DNA of 64,000 bases, taken from positions 36,278 through 100,277 of the forward strand of contig JAFRRT010000022.1 of the NCBI GenBank assembly GCA_017427945.1, written 5' to 3'. Source of the stretch: Muribaculaceae bacterium. Its GTDB lineage: Bacteria > Bacteroidota > Bacteroidia > Bacteroidales > Muribaculaceae. Under the pieces are notes generated by a model. That model did not search any database and was not told the DNA's origin. It worked only from the letters and a program-made list of their open reading frames with translations. The position numbers and the translations under genes are program-made. Positions 7,910 through 16,042 of the stretch are shown piece by piece; position 1 is the stretch's first letter; each line of letters starts with the position of its first letter.

Positions 7910-8557
7910 TTACTGCTGGGAGGGCAACTTGTGAATGAGGGTAAGACCGTCACGCAGCGGAATGATGACGCGCTCGACGCGCGGGTCGGCAGCGACACGG
8001 TCGTTGAAGGCGATGATGCCCTGCGTTTGGGCCTCGCGTTGGGCTTTGGGGTCGACGACCTTGCCTGCCCACAGGGTGTTGTCGGCAATGATGAAACCGC
8101 CATCGTTAAGGCAGTCCATCACCAGGTCGTAATACTCGACATACTGGCGCTTGTTTGCATCGATGAACACGAGGTCAAAGCGTGTGCCCAGACGCGGCAC
8201 GATGTCGCAAGCATCGCCGATGTGAAGCGTGACACGGTGGCCGTAAGGAGACAGGGCGAGGTGCTCACGGATGAAGTCCTCCTGCTCATCATTGATTTCG
8301 ATGGTATCGACGCGGCAATCGTCATCGGGCAGGCCCTCGGCAAGGCACAGCGCCGAATAGCCGCTGAAGGTACCCAACTCCAACACGTGGCGGGGACGAA
8401 TCATGCGGGTGAGCATCTTGATAAGGCGCCCCTGAAGATGTCCGGAACACATGTGCCAGTAGTAGTTCTGCACATGGGTGTCGTGGTCGATGCGTGCCAG
8501 CGGCTCGGGCTCAGCATCGATATGCCCCAAAATATATTCCTCTAACTCCTCATTCAT
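7910..8557 (-). CDS. Class I SAM-dependent O-methyltransferase
   Basis: A 215-residue protein of the catechol/caffeoyl-CoA O-methyltransferase family (Methyltransf_3). The SAM-binding motif I is VLELGTFSGYSALCLAEGL; then come VDTIEINDEQ (motif II acid), FDLVFIDANKRQYVEYYD (metal-binding Asp/Asn region) and GGFIIADNTLWAGKV. These residues place a divalent metal and SAM as in small-molecule O-methyltransferases. The substrate cannot be read. The ATG at 8557 is preferred over an in-frame TTG at 8569. About 120 bp of AT-rich DNA separate it from aroQ upstream. Confidence 0.88.
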   Translation of the reverse strand: MNEELEEYILGHIDAEPEPLARIDHDTHVQNYYWHMCSGHLQGRLIKMLTRMIRPRHVLELGTFSGYSALCLAEGLPDDDCRVDTIEINDEQEDFIREHLALSPYGHRVTLHIGDACDIVPRLGTRFDLVFIDANKRQYVEYYDLVMDCLNDGGFIIADNTLWAGKVVDPKAQREAQTQGIIAFNDRVAADPRVERVIIPLRDGLTLIHKLPSQQ

Positions 8558-8692
8558 CTTATCAAACAACTACATTTTTGTCGAACAATAGGAACAACTA
8601 AAAACAATGACTAAAAGGGAAACAACAAGTATAATAAATACAAATAATTGAATATTAACTATTTAAGTTATAATCATTGTCTTTCTTTTCTT

Positions 8693-9121
8693 CTAATCTA
8701 TAGCGGGGAGGAAGGAGTGGAGGGCAAGGCGGTAGCTGTCGAGGCCGAAGCCGGCGACGATACCCTTGCAGACGGGAGACAAGAGAGACTTGTGGCGGAA
8801 CGGTTCGCGGGCGTAGATGTTGCTGATGTGCACCTCGATGACGGGGACCGTGATGGCGGCAACTGCATCGGCAATGGCTACTGACGTGTGGGTGTAGCCG
8901 CCGGCATTGAGGATGATGCCACTGTCCTGCTCAAATCCCACAGCCTGCAGGCGGTCCACAATCTCTCCCTCGATGTTGCTCTGATAGACGTCGATATCAT
9001 GCTGCGGGAACTGCTCAGCAAGTTCCTGCAGGTACTGGTCGAGCGAACGGTTGCCATAAACCTCGGGTTCGCGTTTTCCCACGAGATTCAGGTTGGGGCC
9101 GTTGATGATGTGGATTTTCAT
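8693..9121 (-). CDS. aroQ: 3-dehydroquinate dehydratase, type II
   Basis: The 142-residue length is normal for type II dehydroquinase, which converts 3-dehydroquinate to 3-dehydroshikimate in the shikimate pathway in the cytoplasm. The signature NGPNLNLVGKREPEVYG holds the catalytic Tyr and the flexible-lid Arg; QSNIEGEIVDRL and NAGGYTHTSVAIADA carry substrate-binding residues, and VIEVHISNIYAREPFRHKS holds the conserved His. Its ATG overlaps the stop of the MaoC gene by 4 bp (ATGA), suggesting translational coupling. Confidence 0.96.
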   Translation of the reverse strand: MKIHIINGPNLNLVGKREPEVYGNRSLDQYLQELAEQFPQHDIDVYQSNIEGEIVDRLQAVGFEQDSGIILNAGGYTHTSVAIADAVAAITVPVIEVHISNIYAREPFRHKSLLSPVCKGIVAGFGLDSYRLALHSFLPAID

Positions 9122-9579
9122 TTCTTGAAGTAGTAAAGGAAGGAGGCGATGCCTTGCAAAGCAGGCTTGCGCTGTCCTTCAATTTCCATCTTGAAATCAA
9201 TTTCGGCTTTGCAGATTCCGCGCAAGTCGGCGATGTTTTGCAACTTTGTCACAAGGCGCACACGGCTACCGGTGATGACGGGCTGCCCAAAGCGCATTTT
9301 GTCCATGCCGTAGTTAACCTGCATCTCAAGGTTATTGACCTCAATAATCTGGTTCCACAGGTGGGGAATCAGAGACATGGTGAGGTAACCGTGGGCAATG
9401 GTGCTGTGATAGGCACTTTCGGCCTTGGCGCGCTCCACGTCCACATGAATCCACTGGTGATCGAGCGTGGCATCGGCAAACATGTTGATACGGTCCTGAT
9501 CGACGGTGAGCCATTCGCTGACACCGAGTTCCTCGCCCAGATGCGAGGCAAATTCTTCGTATGAATTGATAGTAAGCAT
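9118..9579 (-). CDS. MaoC-family hydratase (R-specific enoyl-CoA hydratase-like)
   Basis: A 153-residue hot-dog fold protein. The hydratase signature is intact: FADATLDHQWIHVD supplies the catalytic Asp40 and His45, followed by STIAHGYLTMSLIPHLW. The family hydrates 2-enoyl thioesters to (R)-3-hydroxyacyl thioesters. In this genome that might supply 3-hydroxyacyl chains for lipids such as those of the gls pathway, but this is speculation. It overlaps aroQ by 4 bp downstream and lies about 30 bp after the permease gene's promoter side, with heptad AGTTTAG repeats between them. Confidence 0.9.
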   Translation of the reverse strand: MLTINSYEEFASHLGEELGVSEWLTVDQDRINMFADATLDHQWIHVDVERAKAESAYHSTIAHGYLTMSLIPHLWNQIIEVNNLEMQVNYGMDKMRFGQPVITGSRVRLVTKLQNIADLRGICKAEIDFKMEIEGQRKPALQGIASFLYYFKK

Positions 9580-9609
9580 ATTTCTATTTAATAGTTTAAA
9601 GTTTAGGGT

Positions 9610-10845
9610 TTAGAGTTTAGTGGTTGATTTCAAGCGGCGGCGCATAATCAGAGCGGTGACCATGCTGGTCAAGAGCCCCACAGCGGCAACGAGAGCAAGG
9701 GTGATGATGACATCCATCCACTGCACCTCTACGGGATAGGCGCTGATAATCATATTAGCAGGGTCGCCACTCAAGCGCAGCCATCCGAAGCGCTGCTGGC
9801 AGAGGCACAGCAACAGGCCGATGATGACACCCGTCACGGCACCAGCCAGAGTGATGAGCCAGCCCTGCAGCACGAAAATGCGAGAAATCTGGCGGTCATG
9901 GGCTCCCAGGGCGCGCAGGGTGGCTATGCTGTCGTCCTTCTCGATGATGAGCAGTGACAAGGTGCTGATGACGTTAAACGTGGCAATCACCAAAATAAAC
10001 GCCAACAGCAGGAACGCCATCCACTTCTCGATGTTGACAAGGCGGTAGGCCTCGCTTTGCTGCATTAGCCGGTTCTTCACCTGGTAGCCGCTGCCCAGCA
10101 TCTTGGCGATGGTATTCATCACCTGCTGCTCGTTGGCTCCAGGAGCAAGGTTCACCTCGACCTGAGTCGCCTGCGTATCATAGTCGAACAGCTGGCGTGC
10201 CATGTCGAGGGGCACATAAATGAGGTCGGCATCATAGCTGTTTTGCTGCAGCTGGAAGATGCCCGACACGAACAGGGAATCCTGCCTGAAGGCTCCCATG
10301 GGATTGGCGATGTTGACACGGCCTTGACGCTGCGGTGCATACAAGCGCACCATTCCCAGGAACTCGGGGCGCACGCACAGCCTCACCGCAGGCCCTGCAC
10401 CCGCCACGGCATATCTCGACACCTGGTCACGCAATTTCCACTGCCCATCGACTATCACCGAATCCATATCGTTGATGGTGTTGTAATCGTCGGGCACGCC
10501 TTTGAGGCGCACGGGCATCTGGTACTGGGCATACATCGCCAACGCCTGGTCCTCGACAACAGGCAAGGCACGCTCCACGCCAGGCAAGGCAGTTACCAGG
10601 TCGATGACACTGTCGGCATCGTTGATGGTCTTGCCCATAGTCGCCGTAATGGCCACCTGCGGGTCAAGCATGGCCAGTTTGCCCATGATGAGTCCCCTAA
10701 AGCCGTTGAACACGCTCAGCACACAGATGAGCGCGGCGGTAGCCACCACGACACCGCACACAGCGACTATCGAGATGATGTTGACAGCCTGATGGCCTTT
10801 CTTGGACACCAGGTAGCGCCACGCTATCTTCAGGGGGAGAGACAT
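9610..10845 (-). CDS. LolC/LolE-like ABC transporter permease
   Basis: A 411-residue inner-membrane protein of the MacB/FtsX permease type. It has an N-terminal membrane segment after WRYLVSKKGHQAVN, a long periplasmic domain (roughly residues 45-265) and three C-terminal membrane helices with the FtsX segment NVISTLSLLIIEKDDSIATLRALGA. This arrangement fits the lipoprotein-releasing system permease, which extracts lipoproteins for delivery to the outer membrane. No ATPase partner lies alongside, as is usual in Bacteroidota. It starts 2 bp after the rbfA stop, so the two genes are co-transcribed. Confidence 0.87.
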   Translation of the reverse strand: MSLPLKIAWRYLVSKKGHQAVNIISIVAVCGVVVATAALICVLSVFNGFRGLIMGKLAMLDPQVAITATMGKTINDADSVIDLVTALPGVERALPVVEDQALAMYAQYQMPVRLKGVPDDYNTINDMDSVIVDGQWKLRDQVSRYAVAGAGPAVRLCVRPEFLGMVRLYAPQRQGRVNIANPMGAFRQDSLFVSGIFQLQQNSYDADLIYVPLDMARQLFDYDTQATQVEVNLAPGANEQQVMNTIAKMLGSGYQVKNRLMQQSEAYRLVNIEKWMAFLLLAFILVIATFNVISTLSLLIIEKDDSIATLRALGAHDRQISRIFVLQGWLITLAGAVTGVIIGLLLCLCQQRFGWLRLSGDPANMIISAYPVEVQWMDVIITLALVAAVGLLTSMVTALIMRRRLKSTTKL

Positions 10846-10847
10846 GC

Positions 10848-11237
10848 TTAATTCTCGGAGGACTCGGAGTTCTCGGAGCTCTCGGGTTTATCTTTAGGTT
10901 TGTCCTTGGAGAGGAGTTCGTCAATATGGTCGATGTAGTCGAGCGAGTCGTCGATGTGGAATTTCAATTCCGGGCATCGACGCAACTGATAGCGCACCTG
11001 TTGGGCCAGCTGATGGCGAATTCCACGCTCATTGGCGTTGATATTGTCCATGATGGTCTGGGCGTTCTCGCTGGGGAAAATACTCAGGCGCACGTTAGCC
11101 ACACTCAGGTCTGAAGAAACGCGCACGCTGCTCACGCTCACGAGCGTGCCGCGTGTCTTGGCGGTCTCGCGACGGAATATCTCGCTCAGCTCCTTCTGCA
11201 CCAGACGGCTGATTTTTTGTTGTCTTGTTGAGTCCAT
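10848..11237 (-). CDS. rbfA: Ribosome-binding factor A
   Basis: A 129-residue KH-fold protein needed for 16S rRNA 5'-end maturation of the 30S subunit. The family pattern is clear: an opening helix (RQQKISRLVQKELSEIFRR), SVSSVRVSSDLSVANVRLSIFP and a C-terminal RRCPELKFHIDDSLDYIDHIDELL. The last 20 residues are an acidic/serine tail (KDKPESSENSESSEN) with a short internal repeat, beyond the usual end of the family. A TACCTTTG -7 box at 11267-11274 (minus) lies upstream. It is the first gene of an operon with the LolC/E-like permease. Confidence 0.94.
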   Translation of the reverse strand: MDSTRQQKISRLVQKELSEIFRRETAKTRGTLVSVSSVRVSSDLSVANVRLSIFPSENAQTIMDNINANERGIRHQLAQQVRYQLRRCPELKFHIDDSLDYIDHIDELLSKDKPKDKPESSENSESSEN

Positions 11238-11389
11238 TCTATTGATTGATTATGCCAAATAATTGGCAAAGGTACTAAAAAGTCTTTAGACTTCAGGTCT
11301 TTGACCTCTGTTTTCAAACAAGCGGCCAGTTAGCGACCAGGCGACTCGATGGGACGCCATGGCCTCTGCCCCACCCGCCACTCAGGTCA

Positions 11390-12193
11390 TCAATTGCCTA
11401 ATATGATATCAATGATGCTGTTGATATCACTGAGATTCACTTCACCGTCACCGTTCACATCGCCCTTGATGGCATTGCCGCCCGACTTGACGGCAGTGGC
11501 ACCGACCTCACAGGTCTCGGGATTAAACGTGAAGGTAACGTCATAGGTGCCGACTTCGTTGATGGGCAAAACGTAATTATCGGCAGGCCAGCTGGAGAGC
11601 CAATCATGGAAACGTACGATTTTGAACTCAATCGCACTGACTTGAATATAACAGTTAGGCTTAGTCAGCATGTATGTGCCGTCTTCCTGCTTGATCATGT
11701 CATTGTTGGTGTCGCTGGCATCCCATTGGGTACCGAAGACCGATTTAGGCATACCTGCCACCGTATAGCAGTCATAGGGCGGTGCCATTGTGGATTCAAT
11801 GATAAACTTATAATCAACCGGGTCGAAGATGAGGGTGTACTCATCACCCGAGCCAACGAACATGTAGGCACCGTTATCCCCCTTCGACTTTTGGGTTTGG
11901 ACCCAGTTATCGGCAAAGACCTGCTGGTCGCCATCGATTGGGCCGATACGGTATTCGTTGTTAAAAGTGACCCAGTCGCCTGGTGCCGCCAAATTGTCGG
12001 CCAGAAAAAAATAGATGGTGCCCATAACGGTGCCTTTGACGCTGTAAGTGCCGTCATCGTTCCGGGTCATCTCAAGTCCGTTGCTGGGCTCCCAGCCGTT
12101 ACCGAACGGAGCTTGACCTACCAGATAGTAGTTTGCCTGTGAAGAAAGGGCAAGTGTCACAATCATAGATAGAAGAGTAAGGATTCTTTTCAT
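11390..12193 (-). CDS. Secreted protein with C-terminal dockerin-type repeat
   Basis: A 267-residue exported protein with a signal peptide ending near SSQA at residue 20. The middle holds two beta-sandwich segments beginning NYYLVGQAPFGNGWEP and YDCYTVAGMPKSVFGTQWD; both resemble the SusE/SusF-like starch-binding modules of Bacteroidota. The C-terminus is a single dockerin type I-like calcium loop, GDVNGDGEVNLSDINSIIDI, ending at the last residue. Similar endings occur in the two BspA-like proteins at 30.6 and 32.5 kb. It has its own promoter at 12231-12262. The carbohydrate-binding role is inferred. Confidence 0.82.
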   Translation of the reverse strand: MKRILTLLSMIVTLALSSQANYYLVGQAPFGNGWEPSNGLEMTRNDDGTYSVKGTVMGTIYFFLADNLAAPGDWVTFNNEYRIGPIDGDQQVFADNWVQTQKSKGDNGAYMFVGSGDEYTLIFDPVDYKFIIESTMAPPYDCYTVAGMPKSVFGTQWDASDTNNDMIKQEDGTYMLTKPNCYIQVSAIEFKIVRFHDWLSSWPADNYVLPINEVGTYDVTFTFNPETCEVGATAVKSGGNAIKGDVNGDGEVNLSDINSIIDIILGN

Positions 12194-12230
12194 ATCTGAT
12201 TATAGTTAAAGGTTGATGAATTTCCTGCTG

Positions 12231-12262
12231 CAAAAATATAAAGAATCATCGTCCTTTGCAAG
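12231..12262 (-). promoter_or_regulatory. Promoter CTTG-N20-TATTTTTG
   Basis: On the minus strand, TATTTTTG (12231-12238 as CAAAAATA on plus) and CTTG (12259-12262) have a 20-bp spacer. It serves the dockerin-tagged gene. Confidence 0.65.
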
Positions 12263-12274
12263 ATGTCATGGATA

Positions 12275-12315
12275 AATAATCAACCCTGTGGACTGTTGCC
12301 ACAGGGTTGATTATT
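12275..12315 (-). terminator. Terminator, 17-bp perfect stem
   Basis: AATAATCAACCCTGTGG at 12275-12291 pairs with 12299-12315 around a 7-nt loop. It lies 25 bp after the M16 peptidase stop and separates that gene from the next minus-strand promoter; the stem is symmetrical, so it may work both ways. Confidence 0.85.
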
Positions 12316-12339
12316 AGAATTATGAATAGGTTGGTATTC

Positions 12340-15171
12340 TTACTCCTCAGGGAGCATGACAACCTCTACCTTGTTGCCTGCCGACATGAGCTGACGAGCA
12401 AAGGCAGCAATGCTTTCGGGAGTCTGGTCGTTGACGATCTTCTCAAAACCGGTGTGACCATCATAGCCAGTGAACAGATAGTTGTGAATCTGGCTCAACC
12501 AGTAACCGTTCTCCTTGAGTTCGGTGGTGTGGTCCTTGATGAAGAGTTCCTTGATCTCCTTAAGGGTGGTCGGGTCGATTTTGTTGCAAGCCTCAACCAT
12601 CTCCTCGTTCATGATCTTCAAGGCTACATCGGCAAACTCAGGCTTCATCGGGCAGGAAGCCTTCACAGCGGTGAAGTAGTTGTTGCCCTCGTAGGTGGAC
12701 CAGCCGCGAGCACCAGCCGAATAGGCAGCACCTGCATCCTCACGGATCTTCTGCAGATAGATTTTGCTCAGTACCTGACCCAGGATGTTGGCCTTAAGCT
12801 GATTCTCCAGGGTGTAAGGCGTAGTGGCATCATACCAGTAGATTTGAGCCATGGCCTTAGGAGTCTCGCTCTTGCGGGTGAAGTGGGTAATGGTCTGGCC
12901 TACAGGGTGAGTAGCTACATTCACAAAGTTGGACTGTTTGCCCTTCTTGCCAGGTAGGCTGGCGATGTACTGCTCGATATAGGGACGGATGACAGCCTCG
13001 TCAAAGGCACCCACAAAGATGAAGGTGTAGTTGGCGGCGTTTGCAAGGCGCTCCTTGGCAATCTCGAGCATGCGGTCCTGATTGATCTGATCCAAATAGC
13101 TGATATCGAAGGGCCTGTCACGCCAGTCGTGGTTAGCGAGGATGTAGTTGACAGAATCCTCAAAGACATTCTCGGGATCGAGGTTCCTGTTCTTAAGCAT
13201 GGTCTCAACCTGACCCTTGATCATGTTGAAGCTCTTCTCATCCTTACGCATGTCGGTGAAGTTGAGATAGGTGAGCTGGAACAAGGTCTCCAGGTCCTTA
13301 ACGGTGGACTGACCGCTGAGTTCGTCCTCATAGGTATCCATCGAGAACATCACGCTGGCCTGCTTGCCGGCGAGCGCCTTCTGCAACTCGGTGTAGGAGA
13401 ATTCTCCCAGACCGCTCATCATCGTAGCCAGGGGCAGCAACTCGGTGTTCGCCCAATCCTTCTCGCCGTAGAGCGAAGAGCCACCACGTTGGAAGGCATT
13501 CATGCGAATCTCGTTCTCCTTGAAATCGGTCTTCTTGAGGATGACGCGGGCACCATTGCTCAGCTCAAGCTCCTTATAGTCAAACTGGCTGTTGTAGGTC
13601 TCCTTTTTGATCTTGCCGGGCTTGGGCAGCTTAGCAATCAGGGGCTCCTGCTTCACGTTATCGACAAATGCCTCGACCTGGGCGTTAATACCAGCATCAA
13701 CGGCAGCTTTCAGGCTCTCGGGGGTGGGATAAACGGCACCGTCCTTCTCCTGGTTGAAGTTCATCACAACGAGGTTCTCACCGGTGGTGGTGATGAAGCC
13801 GGGAAGCATCTGGTTAACGAGGTCAACGGGAAGCATGGGCACATACTGGCTCATGAGTTCATATTCCTGCTCAATCGAAGGCATGGGCTCGTTGTCCAGA
13901 TAGTTGCGGTAGTACTGTGCGGCAAGACGTGCGTTGGAAATCTTGTTGCGCTCGTTGTACTGCTTTTCCAGACGGCTCAGGTACTCTTCCTTGGCACGGT
14001 CATACTCGGTAGTGGTAAAGCCGTACTTTGCAGCACGCATAGCCTCGGCGATGACAGCCTCGGTAGCGGCCTCGGCCATACCCTCCTTGGGCAAAATACC
14101 CAACGTGAAGGCATCTACAACATTGGTCAGCAGATAACCGCCGTCATAGGCTGAAGCCTGGATATAGGGGCAGTCGGGCTCCTGAGCCTTTTCGCTCAGA
14201 CGCTCGTTAAGCATGCTGCCCATCATCTCCTTGGCAAAGTCGATGATCATGTACATCTGGTCGCCCTTGATTTCCTTGGGCATGGCTTCATGCTTGAACA
14301 TCACCATGATCTGGCTGTACTGCTGCTCCTTGTCCTTGTCCACCACGATGATGGGCTGCTCGTTGTCGGGCACGGGCTCGTCAACCACCTGAGCGGCGTT
14401 GGGATCAAGAACACAGTCCTTGAAGAGCTCCTTGATCTGGGCCTCGATGTGGTCCACATCAACGTCACCAACGATAACCAGAGCCTGGTTGTCGGGGCGA
14501 TACCACTTGTGGTAGTAGTCGCGCAACTCGTTATACTTGAAGTTGTCCACAACCTCCATCAGACCGATGGGCATGCGCTTGCCATACTTCGAGTCGGGAT
14601 ACAGAGCCTCGAGCTGGTTCTCAAGCATGCGCTGCTGGGCAGTGCGACGCAGGCGCCACTCCTCGTGGATCACACCACGCTCCTTGTCGATCTCCTCGTC
14701 GGTAAGCAACAGGCCGTTGCTCCAGTCCTTGAGGATGAGCAAGCAAGAGTCGATAGCGCTCTGACGCGTGCTCGGCACATCGTTGATGTTGTAAACGGTC
14801 TCGGCAATGCTGGTATAGGCGTTCAAGTCCTTACCAAAGGCGACACCCAGCGAACGGGTATAGTCAATGATGCTGTTGCCCTCGCCGTTGAAGTGTTCAC
14901 TGCCGTTGAAGGCCATGTGCTCCAGGAAGTGGGCAAGACCACGCTGGCTCTCTTCCTCCTGAATAGAGCCCACACGCTGTGCAATGTAGAAGTTTACACG
15001 GTGCTCGGGATAGTCGTTGTGACGGATGTAGTAGGTCAATCCGCAGTCCAACTTACCGACGCGTACGGCATCATCCACGGGGATGGGGCCCATCGACTGA
15101 GCCTTCATGTTGCCGGTGCTGAATGCCATTAACATCAACAGCATTACAGCAAAGAATTTTTTCATCTTCAT
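12340..15171 (-). CDS. M16-family zinc metallopeptidase (pitrilysin/insulinase type), secreted
   Basis: A 943-residue exported protein made of two M16 halves. The signal peptide covers about the first 24 residues (cleavage near MKAQS). The first half carries the inverted zinc motif HFLEH (His81, Glu84, His85) and a following ESQRGLAHFLEHMAFNG context typical of the family. The second half (from about residue 500) is an M16C-like domain without the motif and includes the closing AGARGWSTYEGNNYF region. The enzyme probably degrades peptides in the periplasm or at the outer membrane. Starts at 15171 or 15165 are both possible. A TATCTTTG -7 box at 15289-15296 (minus) is about 120 bp upstream. 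Confidence 0.93.
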   Translation of the reverse strand: MKMKKFFAVMLLMLMAFSTGNMKAQSMGPIPVDDAVRVGKLDCGLTYYIRHNDYPEHRVNFYIAQRVGSIQEEESQRGLAHFLEHMAFNGSEHFNGEGNSIIDYTRSLGVAFGKDLNAYTSIAETVYNINDVPSTRQSAIDSCLLILKDWSNGLLLTDEEIDKERGVIHEEWRLRRTAQQRMLENQLEALYPDSKYGKRMPIGLMEVVDNFKYNELRDYYHKWYRPDNQALVIVGDVDVDHIEAQIKELFKDCVLDPNAAQVVDEPVPDNEQPIIVVDKDKEQQYSQIMVMFKHEAMPKEIKGDQMYMIIDFAKEMMGSMLNERLSEKAQEPDCPYIQASAYDGGYLLTNVVDAFTLGILPKEGMAEAATEAVIAEAMRAAKYGFTTTEYDRAKEEYLSRLEKQYNERNKISNARLAAQYYRNYLDNEPMPSIEQEYELMSQYVPMLPVDLVNQMLPGFITTTGENLVVMNFNQEKDGAVYPTPESLKAAVDAGINAQVEAFVDNVKQEPLIAKLPKPGKIKKETYNSQFDYKELELSNGARVILKKTDFKENEIRMNAFQRGGSSLYGEKDWANTELLPLATMMSGLGEFSYTELQKALAGKQASVMFSMDTYEDELSGQSTVKDLETLFQLTYLNFTDMRKDEKSFNMIKGQVETMLKNRNLDPENVFEDSVNYILANHDWRDRPFDISYLDQINQDRMLEIAKERLANAANYTFIFVGAFDEAVIRPYIEQYIASLPGKKGKQSNFVNVATHPVGQTITHFTRKSETPKAMAQIYWYDATTPYTLENQLKANILGQVLSKIYLQKIREDAGAAYSAGARGWSTYEGNNYFTAVKASCPMKPEFADVALKIMNEEMVEACNKIDPTTLKEIKELFIKDHTTELKENGYWLSQIHNYLFTGYDGHTGFEKIVNDQTPESIAAFARQLMSAGNKVEVVMLPEE

Positions 15172-15553
15172 GTGGTTAAAAAATTGGTTTTATAAAAAGT
15201 GATTTATACTGTTATTTCTATTGAGTTAGACGTCATTTGGGCCTGGAAGGTTGCAGCGCAAAAGCGTCGAACCGACCTAACTAACCTGCAAAGATAGTCT
15301 TTTTTTTAATATGTGGCTGATTTTGCGTCAGTTTTTGTTAACCCGGTCAAGTTCCTTGACCTCACGGTGAATTTTGATGATGTATCCATTATCTTGAGTG
15401 CTTTAAATTGTTTTGTTTGTCCTTTAGACGCATGAGTGCTATGAAAAACTACATACCGGAGCAGAAAAAATCGTTGTCTTACACAGACAGGGCCACAGCT
15501 CCAAGTTGGCCGTGACCCTGCAATAAGTTGTTACAATAGATAGAAAGAACAGT
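15172..15553. other. Intergenic region, 382 bp
   Basis: It holds the leader and -7 box (15289-15296, minus) of the M16 gene and, near its right end, an imperfect hairpin at 15488-15520 (CAGGGCCAC with GTGACCCTG) that may end the small membrane protein gene. No convincing coding frame is seen. Confidence 0.5.
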
Positions 15554-15790
15554 TCAACAAATTTGACCGAAGTCAAATTCCCTCCATTGATTCTTCTTGT
15601 GCTGACGGTCAATCTTCATCCAAGTGATGCGGATGAAGCAGGAGCCGCCAATACCCATGAGTGCGATGCCTACAGTCATAAGCGCTGCCATGAGCCAACC
15701 TACAGGGCATGCAAGGGCACCGGCGACGAACATCAACGCACCGCTGCACAGTGCGACGATAGTGTTCTTGAAATTAATGTTAGCATCCAT
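15554..15790 (-). CDS. Small two-helix membrane protein
   Basis: A 78-residue protein with two hydrophobic segments, at about residues 10-31 and 33-55 (VALCSGALMFVAGALACPVG and LMAALMTVGIALMGIGGSCF), and a short basic C-terminal tail with KKNQWREFDFG. It is probably an inner-membrane protein. I recognise no family. Support for it being real comes from a clean Bacteroidota promoter at 15843-15874 and a tandem palindromic element just upstream of that promoter. A role in stress response or in a small complex is only a guess. Confidence 0.65.
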   Translation of the reverse strand: MDANINFKNTIVALCSGALMFVAGALACPVGWLMAALMTVGIALMGIGGSCFIRITWMKIDRQHKKNQWREFDFGQIC

Positions 15791-15842
15791 AACGATAAAT
15801 GTTTAGATATTAAATAATCTTGCCTGTTTGGCATTGTCGATG

Positions 15843-15874
15843 CAAAAGTATTGACACTACATGTGCTTGTCAAG
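15843..15874 (-). promoter_or_regulatory. Promoter CTTG-N20-TACTTTTG
   Basis: On the minus strand, TACTTTTG (15843-15850 as CAAAAGTA on plus) and CTTG (15871-15874) have a 20-bp spacer. It serves the 78-residue membrane protein. The spacer carries TTGACAC, resembling a half site of the palindrome at 15918. Confidence 0.7.
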
Positions 15875-15894
15875 GTTTTAGGTGCAAAAAAGCG

Positions 15895-15940
15895 CAATTG
15901 TCAAAAATTTTTACGCTAAAGTGTCTATTTTTTTGACACT
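15895..15940. repeat. Tandem 23-bp palindromic elements (locus 1)
   Basis: The unit at 15918-15940 is AAAGTGTC-TATTTTTTT-GACACT, an inverted repeat. The adjoining 15895-15917 is a degenerate copy of the same length. It lies between the terminator at 15979-16015 and the promoter at 15843-15874. The same unit recurs at 32155 and 37081. Confidence 0.6.
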
Positions 15941-15978
15941 TGAACGGCCCTCGGGTTTAAAAAGTCACCTGTGAAAAC

Positions 15979-16015
15979 TAAAAAAAAGGCCGCAAACCAC
16001 CGAGGGCTTGCGGCC
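15979..16015 (-). terminator. Intrinsic terminator
   Basis: GGCCGCAA (16008-16015 on the minus strand) pairs with TTGCGGCC, and eight Ts follow on the minus strand. It ends the 1297-residue SGNH protein gene. Confidence 0.92.
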
Positions 16016-16042
16016 ATGAAACGCATGATGATTAAAATGGCA

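Noticed and set aside
15432-15515. A 27-codon plus-strand frame in the gap beside the M16 gene
   Set aside because: There is no promoter, and its end lies in the hairpin at 15488-15520; chance is more likely.
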